Shown: positions 9,043 through 17,483 of the stretch, one piece after another | Layout of the letters: each line of letters opens with the position of its first letter | How positions within the stretch are numbered: the stretch's first letter is position 1 | IMG/VR virus record: IMGVR_UViG_3300027861_000098 | Coordinates: 1 to 35,444 of that record | Direction: 5' to 3' (one strand) | Length of the DNA stretch: 35,444 bases | Source of the DNA: a virus | The notes under the pieces: model-generated | The model's input: only the letters and a program-made list of their open reading frames with translations | Told to the model about the DNA's origin: nothing | The model's database searches: none | Position numbers and translations under genes: made by a program

Positions 9043-9423
9043 CTATGATAATCCTAAACTGTCAGAAAATGATATTTGTCCGAAAGTCGTATCTGCTCTA
9101 AATTCTAAATTTAATTCCCGGGTATCTGTATCCACTGTTATGGCCCATTGAGTTATCCTGGTGACATAATCTGCTGATAAAACGACGTCCTTGAGAGTGG
9201 CATCAATATATTCTGGTTCGGCATTTTTAGCCAATATTCTTTCAAAATAGGGGATTCCCTGCCTTTTATCAAGGAACCATTCTGCGAAAAAAAACTTCAA
9301 TTTTTGAGAAATTTGCAGTGCAACGGAGTCGTTATCATCCGTAAGGCTCAGATCACCATTGGTGATTTTAACGTCTCCTACGACGCCGTCTGCTGCGTCT
9401 GTTATGAGGGTTAATCCTGCCAT
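9043..9423 (-). CDS. gp25/gpW-like baseplate wedge protein
   Basis: A 126-aa protein of the T4 gp25 / P2 gpW / Mu gp46-like type. The diagnostic stretch is LQISQKLKFFFAEWFLDKRQ followed by GIPYFERILAK at residues about 37-67: the conserved helix and EWFLD..QGIPYF motif of this family. The C-terminal half is beta-rich, with RELNLEFRADT. It pairs with baseplate J in the wedge, and the J gene follows 9 nt later. Start and upstream stop form TAATG. Confidence 0.88.
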   Translation of the reverse strand: MAGLTLITDAADGVVGDVKITNGDLSLTDDNDSVALQISQKLKFFFAEWFLDKRQGIPYFERILAKNAEPEYIDATLKDVVLSADYVTRITQWAITVDTDTRELNLEFRADTTFGQISFSDSLGLS

Positions 9424-9731
9424 TAGTCTATATGTCCTGTGCCATCATTGCTTTGAGGTAAACGGCTTGCAGCCGAATTAGCTGTCATAGTGGCCAAAAT
9501 AGCGGCACCTCCATCCGTAGGGGCCGGAACGGGAGGAGTAGGAGTAGAGATTACTCCTGAAGAATCGACCTCCACTCCTTTAATTACCATATTTGCGACA
9601 AGATATGTCACTACAGCACTATAAACCTTGCGTAATTCGGTTTTTAAAGCCGTTTTTTCAGCTGTACTCATGCTTCCAAGTGTCAATGTTGCGAACACTG
9701 CATCTCCCAAATCGTTTCCTACCATCGCCAT
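9423..9731 (-). CDS. Hypothetical protein between spike and wedge genes
   Basis: A 102-aa protein of unknown function. Residues 1-53 look helical (STAEKTALKTELRKVYSAVV, then LVANMVIKGVEV). A PTPPVPAPTDGG linker is followed by a small Ala/Ser-rich C-terminus. It is translationally coupled to the wedge gene (TAATG). Short proteins at this place are common in myophages, but I cannot assign a role. The regular codon use and tight spacing support a real gene. Confidence 0.65.
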   Translation of the reverse strand: MAMVGNDLGDAVFATLTLGSMSTAEKTALKTELRKVYSAVVTYLVANMVIKGVEVDSSGVISTPTPPVPAPTDGGAAILATMTANSAASRLPQSNDGTGHID

Positions 9732-9747
9732 AATTCTAATATACCTT

Positions 9748-10392
9748 TTAGGGTATCAATGTACTCAGTTTTTGTTGAATTAACGTGAATTCAGCAACAG
9801 TGGTAGCCAAAAACGGCATTGGCCCAATGCCGGTTATCACTTTGGCACTAATCAAACTACTGAGAGTGTCATTCATAAGGCTTAAAAAATCCTGGGTAGC
9901 GCCCTCTATCTTAATTTTACCATTCGGATACAGCTCAATACTCATATTTCCATTTTTCAAAACCACATTATCATTATTTTCCGAAACAGTATTATTAAAA
10001 GGATAAAGCCCGGGAATAAATATTGCATCTGATTTGTCATTCATCCTGACAGATTTTGGGGCCTTATTCCCACCTTCAATAAGCCATTCATCCATGGATC
10101 TTTGAGAGAATGCCAGTAATCCAGTATCCCCTCTTTTTATCGGTAATTGCAAATAAGCTTCTCCGCCATCAGATCGGGGAAGCAGGACCGGAACATCGGT
10201 AATAACAGGTGTGAGAGAAGTTGTTCCATCTTCATATTTCTTCTTTATATTTATTTGGACACCAGCTTTTCCATTTTCGTATGAGTCAACCGTCCCTGGA
10301 AGATGTATATATGTTTCCAATAACCGAGAAGTTAATGCTCCACGGATTACATCCGTTAAAGAAGGATCTGCTGCTGGGTTGTTCTCCGTCAT
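9748..10392 (-). CDS. Baseplate spike protein (Gp138 N-domain / gpV-like)
   Basis: A 214-aa protein. Residues about 25-120 show the OB-fold pattern of the Gp138-type / gpV / Mu gp45 spike: LLETYIHLPGTVDSYENGKA, then VPVLLPRSDGGEAYLQLPIK, RGDTGLLAFSQRSMDEWL. This is followed by FIPGLYPFN and a beta-strand segment (NMSIELYPNGKIKIEG) like the trimeric spike helix. The last ~45 residues (LMNDTLSSLISAKVITGIGP) resemble the C-terminus of P2-type baseplate assembly proteins. It forms the membrane-piercing tip below the hub. Its start overlaps the hub stop (ATGA). Confidence 0.85.
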   Translation of the reverse strand: MTENNPAADPSLTDVIRGALTSRLLETYIHLPGTVDSYENGKAGVQINIKKKYEDGTTSLTPVITDVPVLLPRSDGGEAYLQLPIKRGDTGLLAFSQRSMDEWLIEGGNKAPKSVRMNDKSDAIFIPGLYPFNNTVSENNDNVVLKNGNMSIELYPNGKIKIEGATQDFLSLMNDTLSSLISAKVITGIGPMPFLATTVAEFTLIQQKLSTLIP

Positions 10393-11297
10393 GCGACATT
10401 CTCTATTTGGTCAAATTGCAGCGGAATACCCACTGTTGGATTAACTTCTGTTTTAGAAGCTTCGATAGTGGCCATCCACTGAGGCCCTCTGGTTTCACCA
10501 TTAAAAGTAGTTTGTTCTATTCTGTAAAAAGCTCCTTTTGGCATTAACCGGGATGTGACATTTATCCCGCGCCCAGGCTGAAATCCTGCTTGAATAAGAG
10601 CTTTTAATTTTATTCCCTTATCTGTTTTTATAGGAGAACCAATAAGTCCGGTTTTTTCAGACAAGTCAATAGTTGGGGCATCAATTACTGCCCCAGGTAC
10701 GGTTATTTGAACAGCCCCGTCCTGCACACTCCATTCTTTTTCCATGTTAGAAATGTACTGATCCATTAAACTGAATATTGCTCCATCCAATGTGACGGAA
10801 TGTTTTATATTTTCACCATCTCCAGTCAATTCTGCTTTTATATTATTAGATAATAACCCTACCTCTTTTAAAATATCCTGAACTATCTGACCTTCCGATG
10901 TGCCTGCTTTAAAATTTCTAGCGAAGTTACTTCTGTGAAGAAGCTCGTCACCATCTTCCGCCTCGATGGTAGTTACCCAATCTGGACCGCGTTTCTCTGA
11001 ATTAGTTCTCTTTATATCACCAACAAAAAGAAGCTGGTATTCTCCCTGATAACCTACTTCCAACTTAATAACGGGCCTTACGGATACTGGCTTTCTTGCG
11101 TCTATAAAATTACGGGACGCTTCACTTAAATTATAAATTGCGATTCTACCTTTATTGGTTTCGCTTTTGGTTGATTTTACTACATTGAATTTAATGAATA
11201 GTTGGTCTATAATCTTAGCTTTATTGTCAAGAATATTGGGGATCTCAGTAATAGTTACCCTAGCATTTCGCTGAAATAATAATGTGGGGACGGTCAT
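10389..11297 (-). CDS. Baseplate hub protein (gp27/gp44-like)
   Basis: A 302-aa protein. N-terminal features KFNVVKSTKSETNKGRIAIY and NLSEASR are typical of phage hub proteins that share the T4 gp27 / Mu gp44 fold. LLFVGDIKRTNSEKRGPDW and TIEAEDGDELL follow, the usual tube-like first domain. The middle part (GTSEGQIVQDILKEVGL) and last part (FYRIEQTTFNGETRGPQW) are also typical. It connects tube to spike. Overlaps both neighbours by ATGA, as expected for a co-assembled set. Confidence 0.82.
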   Translation of the reverse strand: MTVPTLLFQRNARVTITEIPNILDNKAKIIDQLFIKFNVVKSTKSETNKGRIAIYNLSEASRNFIDARKPVSVRPVIKLEVGYQGEYQLLFVGDIKRTNSEKRGPDWVTTIEAEDGDELLHRSNFARNFKAGTSEGQIVQDILKEVGLLSNNIKAELTGDGENIKHSVTLDGAIFSLMDQYISNMEKEWSVQDGAVQITVPGAVIDAPTIDLSEKTGLIGSPIKTDKGIKLKALIQAGFQPGRGINVTSRLMPKGAFYRIEQTTFNGETRGPQWMATIEASKTEVNPTVGIPLQFDQIENVA

Positions 11298-11614
11298 GCC
11301 ACCTCATTATATACAAGCCTTATTTCGCTTCCAAAATTATTACGAGTAGGCTCTTGATTTACATTTTCAAGATTAACGGCATACATGATGCCTTGTGGAA
11401 TTGCCAGATGCTTGAATGATGATAATAGTTCGGTCCCGACTACTATTTTGATACCCATAATTATCGGAGCGTTTTCAGGGGTACTCATATCCATATACCA
11501 AGATGTGGATCTTCCATTATACCTAAACCTCAGTATGTAATCAGTACCGTCTAATTCCGTTTGGAAATTATAATTTCCAGAATCGCTGCTTATTGGTATT
11601 TCAACTATTGCCAT
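11294..11614 (-). CDS. Baseplate plug-like protein (Pam3 gp18 / DUF6983-like)
   Basis: A 106-aa all-beta protein: IPISSDSGNYNFQTELDGTD, then YILRFRYNGRSTSWYMDMST, then GIKIVVGTELLSSFKH and a C-terminal EIRLVYNE. The order and the strong W-Y-x-D motif match the small beta-barrel protein seen between the Dit-like and hub genes of DUF3383-type myophages, including the cyanophage Pam3 baseplate plug family. Role is inferred from family and gene order. Coupled to the hub gene (ATGA). Confidence 0.75.
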   Translation of the reverse strand: MAIVEIPISSDSGNYNFQTELDGTDYILRFRYNGRSTSWYMDMSTPENAPIIMGIKIVVGTELLSSFKHLAIPQGIMYAVNLENVNQEPTRNNFGSEIRLVYNEVA

Positions 11615-11625
11615 AATAATTACTC

Positions 11626-12351
11626 TTAAAAAAGAGAAGGGAAAAATGATTCCTGTCCATTCAAAAGTGTCGATTTTTTTAATCCCTTCTTTGTTTTTTC
11701 TCCTGCGGCATTAGACGGTTTTGATCCTCCATCCTTTTCTGAAGTGGCCGTATGGGCAATTTCATCGTCAGGTATAGCGGCAGCGGTTGTTTCTGCAAAA
11801 TCTAATTCCTCAAATACAACGCGAACATCTAATGATTCGGCATTTTTAGCCTTACGTTCAGAACTCAATTCAGAAATAACCATGCTTGAATAAGGTATTA
11901 AACCAGTAGATATAGATAATGGAATCCCATTTTTTTTCCAGTCAGAAAGCATCTGATATGCCGTCTGTGCCCTGTTTTTATTTTCATCATTACCAGCTCT
12001 ATTTATCAGCTCTGTGCCGATTTTAGAACCGCCAAAACTTGCTGCAGCGCCACCAATTCCACCAATAGCATTCCCCATAAAAGATGAGCCTGTGGTGATA
12101 AGAGCCCCTACGATTGATGGGGGATGGTTAGATTGTATAGATCGCACAGTTAATTGGAGAGGCTCATCAATTTTATGATCCGATATAGAACCCCCACTTT
12201 CAATTGGGTGGCGAGTGTATACAGATTTATCTAAATGATTTTCACTAACCGTAGCATCAAACATGAGGGATTGATTATCTCCATCAGTTATAACTAACCT
12301 TTTTCTATTAAGAAAATTGGTAGCAGAATCATATAGGCTTTCAAGAGTCAT
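11626..12351 (-). CDS. Dit-like baseplate protein
   Basis: A 241-aa protein. The N-terminus includes DATVSENHLDKSVYTRHPIE, GGSISDHKIDEPLQLTVRS and QSNHPP, matching the N-terminal domain of the Dit-like phage tail proteins that begin the baseplate module. An unusual Gly/Ala-rich helical stretch (residues about 85-112) follows. The second half carries KNGIPLSISTGLIPYSSMVI and a beta-strand LDVRVVFEELDFAET. The last 45 residues are Lys/Ser-rich and probably flexible. It lies 2 nt after the tape measure stop. It would form the ring joining tube and hub. Confidence 0.75.
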   Translation of the reverse strand: MTLESLYDSATNFLNRKRLVITDGDNQSLMFDATVSENHLDKSVYTRHPIESGGSISDHKIDEPLQLTVRSIQSNHPPSIVGALITTGSSFMGNAIGGIGGAAASFGGSKIGTELINRAGNDENKNRAQTAYQMLSDWKKNGIPLSISTGLIPYSSMVISELSSERKAKNAESLDVRVVFEELDFAETTAAAIPDDEIAHTATSEKDGGSKPSNAAGEKTKKGLKKSTLLNGQESFFPSLF

Positions 12352-12353
12352 TA

Positions 12354-14144
12354 TTATTTTTCCTGACCAACCAAATCATTAATAGTTTTACGATTAACTT
12401 CGGCGTCATGCTCTGCCATCGCTTCCCGAACGGCATCTTTCACCTGTACGTTTTCCGTAACGTTTCCGTTTATATTCACGACTATATTAGCTTCGCCTGC
12501 TGATGCTATCCCAGCAGCAGTAGAAGCTATTCCCTGTTTCCGTTTATAATCAGCAATAATTGTGGACGTTCTAAGCTTTTGTTGAGCAGTCATAAATCTT
12601 TTGGCAGCTTCTTCTGAAGAAAATACCAAATCATCAAATTGTTCCATAATTCTAGGAACTGAACTTGATGGTATAATTCTTTCTTCTATTTTTCCGGTTT
12701 TAGGATCGAGTATGAATTTTTTAAAACTCTGTTGAAGAGCATCTTTTTGGAATACTTGATTCAATTTATCAATCACATCGGTAAAATTTTCTAAAAGAGT
12801 AATAAATGTTCTTAACCTACGTTCACGGGACGTCATTAACTTGTCCCATTTCCCACTATCGTCATCAGCACCAAATATTCTGCCGATAGCATCAAATACG
12901 CTACCAGCTAATTCTTTTGACGTCCTAACTAATGCTATTATTGCTTTACGAAACCGCTCAATAGTTTCCGGCTGAGCAAATGTCTTAAGCCATTTTTCAA
13001 TTAATGATCCATCCTTCCTAACAAAAAAAGCTACATCCTCAAGGATGGCTAGTAAAGCAAGGAAAGCCGCACCTATTAGAAGAGGAATGGCAAATGTTTT
13101 CAAGTTAGCGAGTAGACCTACTATTCCCATCTTCCTTAAAGCCCCAATCAAAGAGAATACTGAACTGATAATCATACCTATGGAGGCCAACGAAACTGCT
13201 CCAAATACTATCCCCATCAACTTTACTGTATTTACCAGAACAGCTTCAAGACCGCCAAACAGTTTGATAAGCTCCATCACTGAGCTGGCAATTCTCCTTG
13301 ATATTTTGAATACTTTTTCTAATACAATTTCCAACTTCTGAAAAAACTTAATCATCCGAAGCTTTATTAGCTTCTCATTGGCCTTAATCCATTTCAGTAC
13401 CATGGTCACATATTTTTTTCCCATGGGTAATATCTTTGTGCCAATCTCAATTGCTATGATATTCAGTGTGTCACGAATAATTGATAATAATCCGAGAAAT
13501 GATTTGCTTTGCTTGACCATCAGATCGGCAAATTTGCCCTCTCCGGAAGTCATTTTAATTAAAGCCTTCTCTACATCTTCAAACATCACTTCGCCAGCAG
13601 AAACCTTAGTGAACACATCGGCTTCTTTTATATTCATCTGCTCGGCTAATGCCGCAAGAAGAGGCACACCGGCCTCGGTGAACTGTCTTAACTCCTGACC
13701 TCTTAATTTGGTCGCAGTTTTCACCTGGCCTAAAGCCAAAATCAAGAAAGGAAGACGTTCTCGACCAACACCGGCAGCAACGTTTCCCAGTGCTGTCAAT
13801 GTAGGTATCAACTTTTCAGCTTCAATATTATATGCAAGAAGCCGTTTAGCTCCGATCAATGTATCTTCTAATTCGAATGGGGTAGTTTTTGTGAAATCTT
13901 TCAATTCACCAATCAGCTTAGTAGCTTTTTCGGCACTCCCCAACATAGTCTCAAATGCTATGTTGGTTTGTTCCATGTCTCCGCCCTTCTTCAAGAAGAA
14001 CCCCATGGCTGCAGTAGCACCGCCCAGCGCAACGGTCATGGCTTCAATAGATAATGTGAGGGTCTTAACTCCAGCGCCAGCCTTTTTTAAGGGACCATCA
14101 TCAATTTCGAATCCCCATTTTGTTATTAGCTCACGAATTATCAT
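12354..14144 (-). CDS. Tail tape measure protein
   Basis: A 596-aa protein, longest of the tail core genes and correctly placed after the frameshifted chaperone. Residues 55-190 match the tape-measure N-terminal domain: DMEQTNIAFETMLGSAEKAT, DFTKTTPFELEDT, then ALGQVKTATKLRGQELRQF and FTEAGVPLLAALAEQM. Hydrophobic segments lie at about 300-360 (GIVFGAVSLASIGMIISSVF and AIPLLIGAAFLALLAI). The length suggests a short to medium tail. It sets tail length and may cross the host membrane during ejection. The ATG overlaps the stop of the frameshift extension (ATGA). Confidence 0.92.
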   Translation of the reverse strand: MIIRELITKWGFEIDDGPLKKAGAGVKTLTLSIEAMTVALGGATAAMGFFLKKGGDMEQTNIAFETMLGSAEKATKLIGELKDFTKTTPFELEDTLIGAKRLLAYNIEAEKLIPTLTALGNVAAGVGRERLPFLILALGQVKTATKLRGQELRQFTEAGVPLLAALAEQMNIKEADVFTKVSAGEVMFEDVEKALIKMTSGEGKFADLMVKQSKSFLGLLSIIRDTLNIIAIEIGTKILPMGKKYVTMVLKWIKANEKLIKLRMIKFFQKLEIVLEKVFKISRRIASSVMELIKLFGGLEAVLVNTVKLMGIVFGAVSLASIGMIISSVFSLIGALRKMGIVGLLANLKTFAIPLLIGAAFLALLAILEDVAFFVRKDGSLIEKWLKTFAQPETIERFRKAIIALVRTSKELAGSVFDAIGRIFGADDDSGKWDKLMTSRERRLRTFITLLENFTDVIDKLNQVFQKDALQQSFKKFILDPKTGKIEERIIPSSSVPRIMEQFDDLVFSSEEAAKRFMTAQQKLRTSTIIADYKRKQGIASTAAGIASAGEANIVVNINGNVTENVQVKDAVREAMAEHDAEVNRKTINDLVGQEK

Positions 14145-14352
14145 TTATCAGTAGCCTTCTCCATGTCAGCAGCGTTTTTATCTTGCATCTCCATCTGAAT
14201 ATCAAGAAATTCATGAACATCCATCAAGTCATCAAGATTCCAATACTCCTTAATTTCCCATAATTGAGCTTTGCCTTCAATTATTGGTCGCCAGAGGAAC
14301 CAGTCTCCGTTGACGGTTCCGGGGTCGTATCCTGCTCGGCTCGAATTTTTTT
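14141..14352 (-). CDS. Tail assembly chaperone -1 frameshift extension (GT-like)
   Basis: A reading frame shifted -1 relative to the chaperone gene is open from 14416 to a TGA at 14143-14141. Past the chaperone stop it encodes a coherent protein end: GDWFLWRPIIEGKAQLWEIK, then EYWNLDDLMDVHEFLDIQME and MQDKNAADMEKATDK. The WRPIxEG...L.EI...W...DL...HE.LD pattern is usual for the second part of phage tail chaperones made by frameshifting (lambda G-GT logic). There is no start codon with an SD for it. Slippage at the A7 run would give a product of about 212 aa. Its stop overlaps the tape measure start. Confidence 0.8.
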
Positions 14353-14778
14353 GAAAACTTTGCCTAATCCGAGCCTTTCGACGAAAAAACTTCCGTACTC
14401 CACGGTAAGAGCTTCTTTAATTACTTCGAAAATATGTCCGACGTCTACTTTCGCAAATACAAAATTAAATTTGCCCTCGTCTTCGATCAGACCTCCATTA
14501 TCCTCATCTAAGCACTGGGTCTGCTGAAGGATCTCTAGGGAAATTTCTTGAAATTTATCCTCGGTAAGTTTTTCAGCTAAATTCGCAACGATAGTTCCGA
14601 TATCTATATCGGATCCAAGTACGTCTTTTACATCTGAAATCCCCTTTACACTATCATTTAAACTGCCACCAATCATCCTGGCTAACTTAACCAGGAGCTT
14701 AATGGACTTCATGGGCGATACTCTACCAAAACGGTAAGAACGCCCATCAATAGTTTTCTTTACTATTTCTCTGGACAT
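14281..14778 (-). CDS. Tail assembly chaperone (G-like)
   Basis: A 165-aa protein between the tube gene and the tape measure. It begins MSREIVKKTIDGRSYRFGRV, a beta-hairpin start common to tail assembly chaperones, then SPMKSIKLLVKLARMIGGSL and a helical body. The last 20 residues (DTTPEPSTETGSSGDQ) are low complexity, as expected when the functional end lies in another frame. Two slippery candidates lie near its 3' end. It would coat the tape measure while the tube polymerises. Confidence 0.82.
   Translation of the reverse strand: MSREIVKKTIDGRSYRFGRVSPMKSIKLLVKLARMIGGSLNDSVKGISDVKDVLGSDIDIGTIVANLAEKLTEDKFQEISLEILQQTQCLDEDNGGLIEDEGKFNFVFAKVDVGHIFEVIKEALTVEYGSFFVERLGLGKVFKKIRAEQDTTPEPSTETGSSGDQ
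14346..14389 (-). other. Candidate -1 ribosomal frameshift sites
   Basis: On the minus strand two slippery sequences fall in the window where both frames are open. T TTT TTC (14389-14383) matches the X XXY YYZ rule in the chaperone frame. C AAA AAA A (14352-14346) is a run of seven A in Lys-Lys codons. Either would move ribosomes into the extension frame. Which one works cannot be decided by eye. Confidence 0.65.
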
Positions 14779-14809
14779 GTGGTTTCCTTTCTTTTGTGTG
14801 ATCTATATG

Positions 14810-15211
14810 TTAGTTTCCGCCAACAACATTAACTGCTAATCTTCCACCTATAACCCATTCGCGAGAATTTGCTTCATTCTTGCCAAATACTGAATCCGGT
14901 ATCTTATTAATACTTCCCGTAGGCATTGCATAAATAGAGTTTCCGCTTCCATCAATTACACCGACAGCCACGGTAGCATCAGCTTCAGCAATAGAACTTA
15001 ACTGTAGATTGACGTCCGTACTCTGAGGTAATTCAAGGGTTATCGTTCCGTGCTTATTGCTATTCTTAATTCTCGTTTCTTCGCCTCCGGAACCCGCTTC
15101 ATAAGCCCATTTATCTTCTTCCAGACTAATCGTGACGCTTAGAAAATTCGTAACAATAACGGCACCAACCAGTACAGATACTTCATCCGGTTTGTATGTT
15201 TTATCAGACAT
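14810..15211 (-). CDS. Tail tube protein (DUF3277-like)
   Basis: A 133-aa all-beta protein. It begins YKPDEVSVLVGAVIV, followed by EEDKWAYEAGSGGEETRIK, HGTITLELPQSTDVN and a C-terminal REWVIGGRLAVNVVGG. The order VLVG.V...F...GSGGE..R.KN...G.ITLEL matches the DUF3277 family, the tube partner of DUF3383 sheaths. It lies immediately downstream of the sheath gene. Polymerises into the inner tube. Confidence 0.88.
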   Translation of the reverse strand: MSDKTYKPDEVSVLVGAVIVTNFLSVTISLEEDKWAYEAGSGGEETRIKNSNKHGTITLELPQSTDVNLQLSSIAEADATVAVGVIDGSGNSIYAMPTGSINKIPDSVFGKNEANSREWVIGGRLAVNVVGGN

Positions 15212-15244
15212 ATTTTTCTCCTTTTAAATTCTTTTTTTTATATA

Positions 15245-16561
15245 CTAGACCTGAACTGTGCCTGTTATGTTTATTTTATTCCATGCGCCAGTAGTTGTCA
15301 CACTAAAATTAATGTCTTCTAACAGCCTGTTAGATTTATCTGTAGCAGATACATCTGCGATATCCGGACCGGTTACAACGATTGTGTCTTCATCATACCC
15401 ACCGTTTCCAGCTAATACTAACAACGTACCCTTAACGGTGTTTACAACCGACTGGATGCCAGCGTTTGTCTGCGGTATTTTCTGACTTGCGACTTCAAGA
15501 GCAAATACATCCTCACCAATGCGAACCTCTGTCTGATCAATGAGGCGAACATTATCTATCCACTCTCCGGAAGCAGTCTGCATTGGAGATGATGTTATAA
15601 TATTCCCACCAATAGATTCGGTATAATTTGCATACAAAGCATCCAACGCTGTCCTTTGAGAATCAGTAAGAGTCTGCGCCGCATCACTACTTACTACCTG
15701 AAACTTCCAGTTAGCAGAGCCGGGATCTTTAGGTCCCTGTAGACCTATAATCGCGCATTCAGGATAGTTATACCATTCAACGGCATATTTACCTAAAGAC
15801 CTTTCTCTCGACGCAACAGACAATGTTGAAAAGATATTACTGGTTCCCCCTGTAAGAGCATCAGAATTAGCATCGGAATATGCAAATACTTTAGTCATAG
15901 CTTCAATAGCGGAAGATGCCGCTGCATTGTCTGTGTCACGGTTAGTTTGTGAACCCACTTTAGTCGTGACCAGAAAATACCAGTCATCATCATAAGCACG
16001 AACAGCAGTGAGTTCATCAGCAATAGCATTGGTGTTGGCAGCGTCGCCAATTGATTGTCCGGCATCGGTTTCAATTGAGAACCCTTCCGCTGCTACTGTG
16101 GCTAACATAACATAAGTTCCATCAGCAGGGTCAGTGAAAGATACGTTCCCTGTAAAGCCAGCATCAAAAGCAACCTTCAGGGCTGCGGCAATAGCTATCG
16201 CTGAAGCTCCGGTTCCAGAATCAATTGTAAATGACTGCCCATTGACAATTAAAGTATAATCGGTATCATCAGCAACAACAGAAATGGTCACGATCTGAGA
16301 TTGAGCAGCAGAGACTTCTCTACGGCCTATTTTAACTGTCGGAGGGGATAGTTGCTGGCTGAAAAGTACATTAGCCATTCTGTATGCTTCGTCAGTGGAA
16401 GCGAAGTCTTCTGCCACAGCAGCTATGTTAGAATAGGATCTCGCTCTTTCTGAAAATTCATTATGAACAGCCAAAACCATTGGCGTTCCAAAACCTGTCC
16501 TGGTCAACCTGGCACTTGCCTTTGTGATTGTTACGGTTACATGATTCGTGATAGCTGCCAT
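15245..16561 (-). CDS. Contractile tail sheath protein (DUF3383-like)
   Basis: A 438-aa protein. The N-terminus (TKASARLTRTGFGTPMVLAV, then AAVAEDFASTDEAYRMANVLF) and RREVSA are the DUF3383 sheath signature. The C-terminal half has ANWKFQV...ESIGGN, WIDNVRLIDQTEVRIGEDVF, then GIQSV and a final NKINITGTVQV strand. Residues about 88-172 (ISVVADDTDYTLIVNGQSFT ... ATVAAEGFSIETD) look like an inserted beta-rich module on the outside of the sheath. Forms the contracting outer tube. Confidence 0.9.
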   Translation of the reverse strand: MAAITNHVTVTITKASARLTRTGFGTPMVLAVHNEFSERARSYSNIAAVAEDFASTDEAYRMANVLFSQQLSPPTVKIGRREVSAAQSQIVTISVVADDTDYTLIVNGQSFTIDSGTGASAIAIAAALKVAFDAGFTGNVSFTDPADGTYVMLATVAAEGFSIETDAGQSIGDAANTNAIADELTAVRAYDDDWYFLVTTKVGSQTNRDTDNAAASSAIEAMTKVFAYSDANSDALTGGTSNIFSTLSVASRERSLGKYAVEWYNYPECAIIGLQGPKDPGSANWKFQVVSSDAAQTLTDSQRTALDALYANYTESIGGNIITSSPMQTASGEWIDNVRLIDQTEVRIGEDVFALEVASQKIPQTNAGIQSVVNTVKGTLLVLAGNGGYDEDTIVVTGPDIADVSATDKSNRLLEDINFSVTTTGAWNKINITGTVQV

Positions 16562-16571
16562 GATGGCCTCC

Positions 16572-17123
16572 TTATGGTACGGTTATTTGATTTCTTGCTT
16601 CGCCATTAACTTCAGTATCTATTACTACGGTATCGAATTGGCCAATAGCCACTTCGTCATCTGTCCATAAATAAGTCATTCTTACATCCATCTGGCTTCT
16701 TAATTTAAACTTCGTATCTTCTAATTCTGATATATCATTGACAGGCATTATCTCCATCACACCGATGTCGGCGTCATCCCTCAGTTGAGCTAAATGAATA
16801 GGATTCTCAAGTGAGGATGCCAGCTTAGACATACCGTCTAAATAATCTTCATCACTAATATATTTAATTGAGAGGGTGATTTCCTTAACAATCGACAGTT
16901 TATAGTTGCCTACAGCACCAGTTTTGGTCATATCGGCGCCATCTACATTTGCTGGTCCAACCAAAATGCTTAATGTCACATATGGCTGTGATGGCTCGTC
17001 AGCTATACGAGCACCCTGTCCGGAAGCTTTTTCCCATAAAATCTTATTCAGCGTTGCTGGTAATACCGTCTTAATCCACGTTACCAGTGCGGTATCAACT
17101 TCTGTACTGATTGTAATAGCCAT
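16572..17123 (-). CDS. Neck / tail terminator-like protein (gp12-like, LIC_12616 type)
   Basis: A 183-aa protein. ILWEKASGQGARIADEPSQP followed by YVTLSI is the family motif of phage neck-terminator proteins that precede DUF3383 sheath genes. A long strand pair (ITLSIKYISDEDYLDGMSKL) and a C-terminal MDVRMTYLW segment follow. It sits between the head-completion genes and the sheath, the right place for the protein that caps the tail. Starts one base after the upstream gene's stop. Confidence 0.75.
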   Translation of the reverse strand: MAITISTEVDTALVTWIKTVLPATLNKILWEKASGQGARIADEPSQPYVTLSILVGPANVDGADMTKTGAVGNYKLSIVKEITLSIKYISDEDYLDGMSKLASSLENPIHLAQLRDDADIGVMEIMPVNDISELEDTKFKLRSQMDVRMTYLWTDDEVAIGQFDTVVIDTEVNGEARNQITVP

Positions 17124-17483
17124 TTAACTCTCTATTTTAGCTAAAACTGAGCGGTAATGTTTAGTCGTTCTCAGGTCGGGATAATGAGTCCAATTACCAA
17201 GCTTCAAAACTTCATGACTTTCCTGATCGTTTGTCTGCGGAAAACGATTGATTTGATCCTTCAACATAACTTCGCATTCTGAATACATCACTGATAATAC
17301 TCTTTCTCTATCCGATTCAGGAAGTTGTACTACCTCATCCTTGGGAAGGGGTTGGATATTACATTTAACTTTCACAGGACTTTTGTCCGCAGAAGGAACC
17401 GGTTGCCCTGCACCATCATATGTAGTAGTCCCAGATGCCCTTATCAGGAAAACAGTCTCTTGCCTTAATAAGCGAGATCTCAT
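17124..17483 (-). CDS. Putative head-closure (stopper) protein
   Basis: A 119-aa, beta-rich protein. IRASGTTTYDGAGQPVPS, then VKVKCNIQPLPKDEVVQLPE and a C-terminal NWTHYPDLRTTKHYRSVLAK resemble the small head-tail joining (head-closure) proteins of siphophages and myophages. Assignment rests on size, gene order (adaptor, gp10-like, this, terminator) and the QPLP...QLPE...R pattern. Overlaps the previous stop by ATGA. Confidence 0.6.
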   Translation of the reverse strand: MRSRLLRQETVFLIRASGTTTYDGAGQPVPSADKSPVKVKCNIQPLPKDEVVQLPESDRERVLSVMYSECEVMLKDQINRFPQTNDQESHEVLKLGNWTHYPDLRTTKHYRSVLAKIES

